A stretch of DNA of 64,000 nt from Allorhodopirellula heiligendammensis (GTDB lineage Bacteria; Planctomycetota; Planctomycetia; Pirellulales; Pirellulaceae). Shown one piece after another: positions 63,284-64,000 of this stretch. Position numbers and translations under genes: made by a program. The stretch lies in NCBI RefSeq assembly GCF_007860105.1, contig NZ_SJPU01000001.1, positions 2,189,594 through 2,253,593 of the forward strand. The letters are read 5' to 3'. Every line of letters begins with the position of its first letter. Within the stretch, counting starts at the first letter, position 1. The notes under the pieces were generated by a model that searched no databases, was not told the DNA's origin, and was given only the letters and a program-made list of their open reading frames with translations.

Positions 63284-63714
63284 ATGAAGGTGTTGGACAT
63301 GGATTTGCGAGAACGAATCCTGGCTGCCATTCTTGAAGGAAAAGCGAGCATGCCAAAGATCGCCGAGCGGTGTTCGGTCGGTTGCAAGGTCGTTCAGAAA
63401 CTCAAGTTCCAGTGGCGGGATCTGGGAACGCTGGGACCTCAAACGCAATCCTGGTGAGGGACAACCTCTCCAGCCACAAGACCGCATCCGTTCTCAAAAG
63501 GATCGAGCAGACTGGCGCAGAAGTCTGATTCCTACCACCCTGCTCGCCGGAGCTCCATCCAATCGAACAGATCTACTCAAAGATCACGTTCCATTCACGC
63601 AAGGCCGCAGTGCGCACCGAGCAGAAACTCTACACCGCGATGGCCAAAGCCACTGACGCCGTCACTGCCGCGGATTGCCGAAACTGTTTTCACAACTCAG
63701 GGTATTTCGCATGA
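63284..63714 (+). pseudogene. decayed IS630-family transposase
   Basis: Two parts of an IS630 transposase remain. 63284-63457 codes MKVLDMDLRERILAAILEG and the helix-turn-helix PKIAERCSVGCKVVQKL, ending in TGA. From 63460, in another frame, DNLSSHKTASVLKRI, then after an internal TGA, FLPPCSPELHPIEQIYSKI and the tail DCRNCFHNSGYFA. The central part with the first catalytic Asp residues is missing. The start still has a good Shine-Dalgarno sequence. It is a dead element with an internal deletion. Confidence 0.88.
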
Positions 63715-63923
63715 CAAAGCATTAAATACTCTAGACCTACTGCTGAGCGACGGTGGTGGATCTCGGACATCAACTGGTCGATGCGCTGTACAGCCGAGAA
63801 TAGGCTCATCCGACTAAAGCGTGCGCCGGGTTTGAAGTCGCGGAAGTTACGACGGATGGATAAAAAAGTGTGGACATGCCATCCTTCAAAGAGAATTCTC
63901 ACATCTTCTTTGCAGGAACGTAC

Positions 63924-64000
63924 ATGTCCACCTCCTTGTTGTATCACTCTTTCGGCATTCGTGGCTACCGGCAGACTCGAATCGAGCCCACCGGAGGCGT
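63924..64000 (+). CDS. ISL3-type transposase, N-terminal fragment
   Basis: The first 25 codons read MSTSLLYHSFGIRGYRQTR then IEPTGGV, which matches the N-terminus of ISL3-family transposases common in planctomycetes. The gene continues beyond the window, so intactness cannot be judged. The left end of the element should lie in the 209 bp between the IS630 remnant and this ATG, but its inverted repeat could not be defined without the other end. Confidence 0.7.
   Translation, partial: MSTSLLYHSFGIRGYRQTRIEPTGG

Noticed and set aside
63690..63947. 85-residue minus-strand reading frame near the right end
   Set aside because: It overlaps the IS630 remnant end and the ISL3-type start and matches nothing recognisable.

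Overview
The window looks like a chromosomal segment of a planctomycete, most likely a Pirellulaceae member close to Rhodopirellula. The reasons are several families that are abundant in that phylum: four intact DUF1559 pseudopilin-like proteins plus a truncated fifth, DUF1598 and DUF1570 proteins, several very large lipoproteins combining TPR, FG-GAP/VCBS and ASPIC/UnbV modules, and an ATP synthase b subunit with a secretory signal in front of its usual anchor. No rRNA or tRNA gene was recognised. Many genes lack a clear Shine-Dalgarno sequence.

Layout. 1-2069 (minus): start of the F-type ATP synthase operon in the order atpE-atpF-atpH-atpA, with no atpB next to atpE. 2560-4037 (plus): DinB-like protein and a methyltransferase. 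4210-5705 (minus): a DUF1559 protein with a small lipoprotein. 6073-8299 (minus): deoC and a cardiolipin synthase-like phospholipase D. 8425-11304 (plus): DUF1598 and DUF1570 secreted proteins. 11594-14440 (plus): glyA, a single-domain response regulator and an unknown gene, tightly packed. 14673-18547 (plus): a membrane protein with a J-like N-terminus overlapping a short Hsp70. 18561-23779 (minus): a YhaN/YhaO (Rad50/Mre11-like) ATPase-nuclease pair. 23998-31159: surE, DUF1559, a lipoprotein, a degenerate GH10-like protein, purC and a Gly/Tyr-rich secreted protein behind a good sigma-54 promoter match. 31269-32297: CorA. 32687-42228 (plus): a MoxR/DUF58/VWA/TPR/BatD operon of the Bat (aerotolerance) type, ending in a BatD-BatE fusion. 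42528-50481: an island of DUF1559 genes, small lipoproteins, one DUF1559 pseudogene and a large UnbV lipoprotein. 50668-61629 (plus): five overlapping or abutting genes, namely two TPR/FG-GAP/UnbV lipoproteins, a cytochrome-oxidase-subunit-II-like protein, an SCO1-FG-GAP-UnbV fusion and a tandem metallo-beta-lactamase-fold lipoprotein. 61888-64000: two small unknown genes, a decayed IS630 and the start of an ISL3-type transposase.

The part most likely to hold an undescribed system is 50668-61629. Translational coupling ties together outer, copper-handling and hydrolase-like proteins, nearly all with lipoprotein signals, suggesting an extracytoplasmic assembly built around a Sco copper/thiol module. 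The DUF1559/small-lipoprotein pairs (three in this window, in three different gene arrangements) are a second recurring pattern. All functions are inferred from sequence reading; no similarity search was run.
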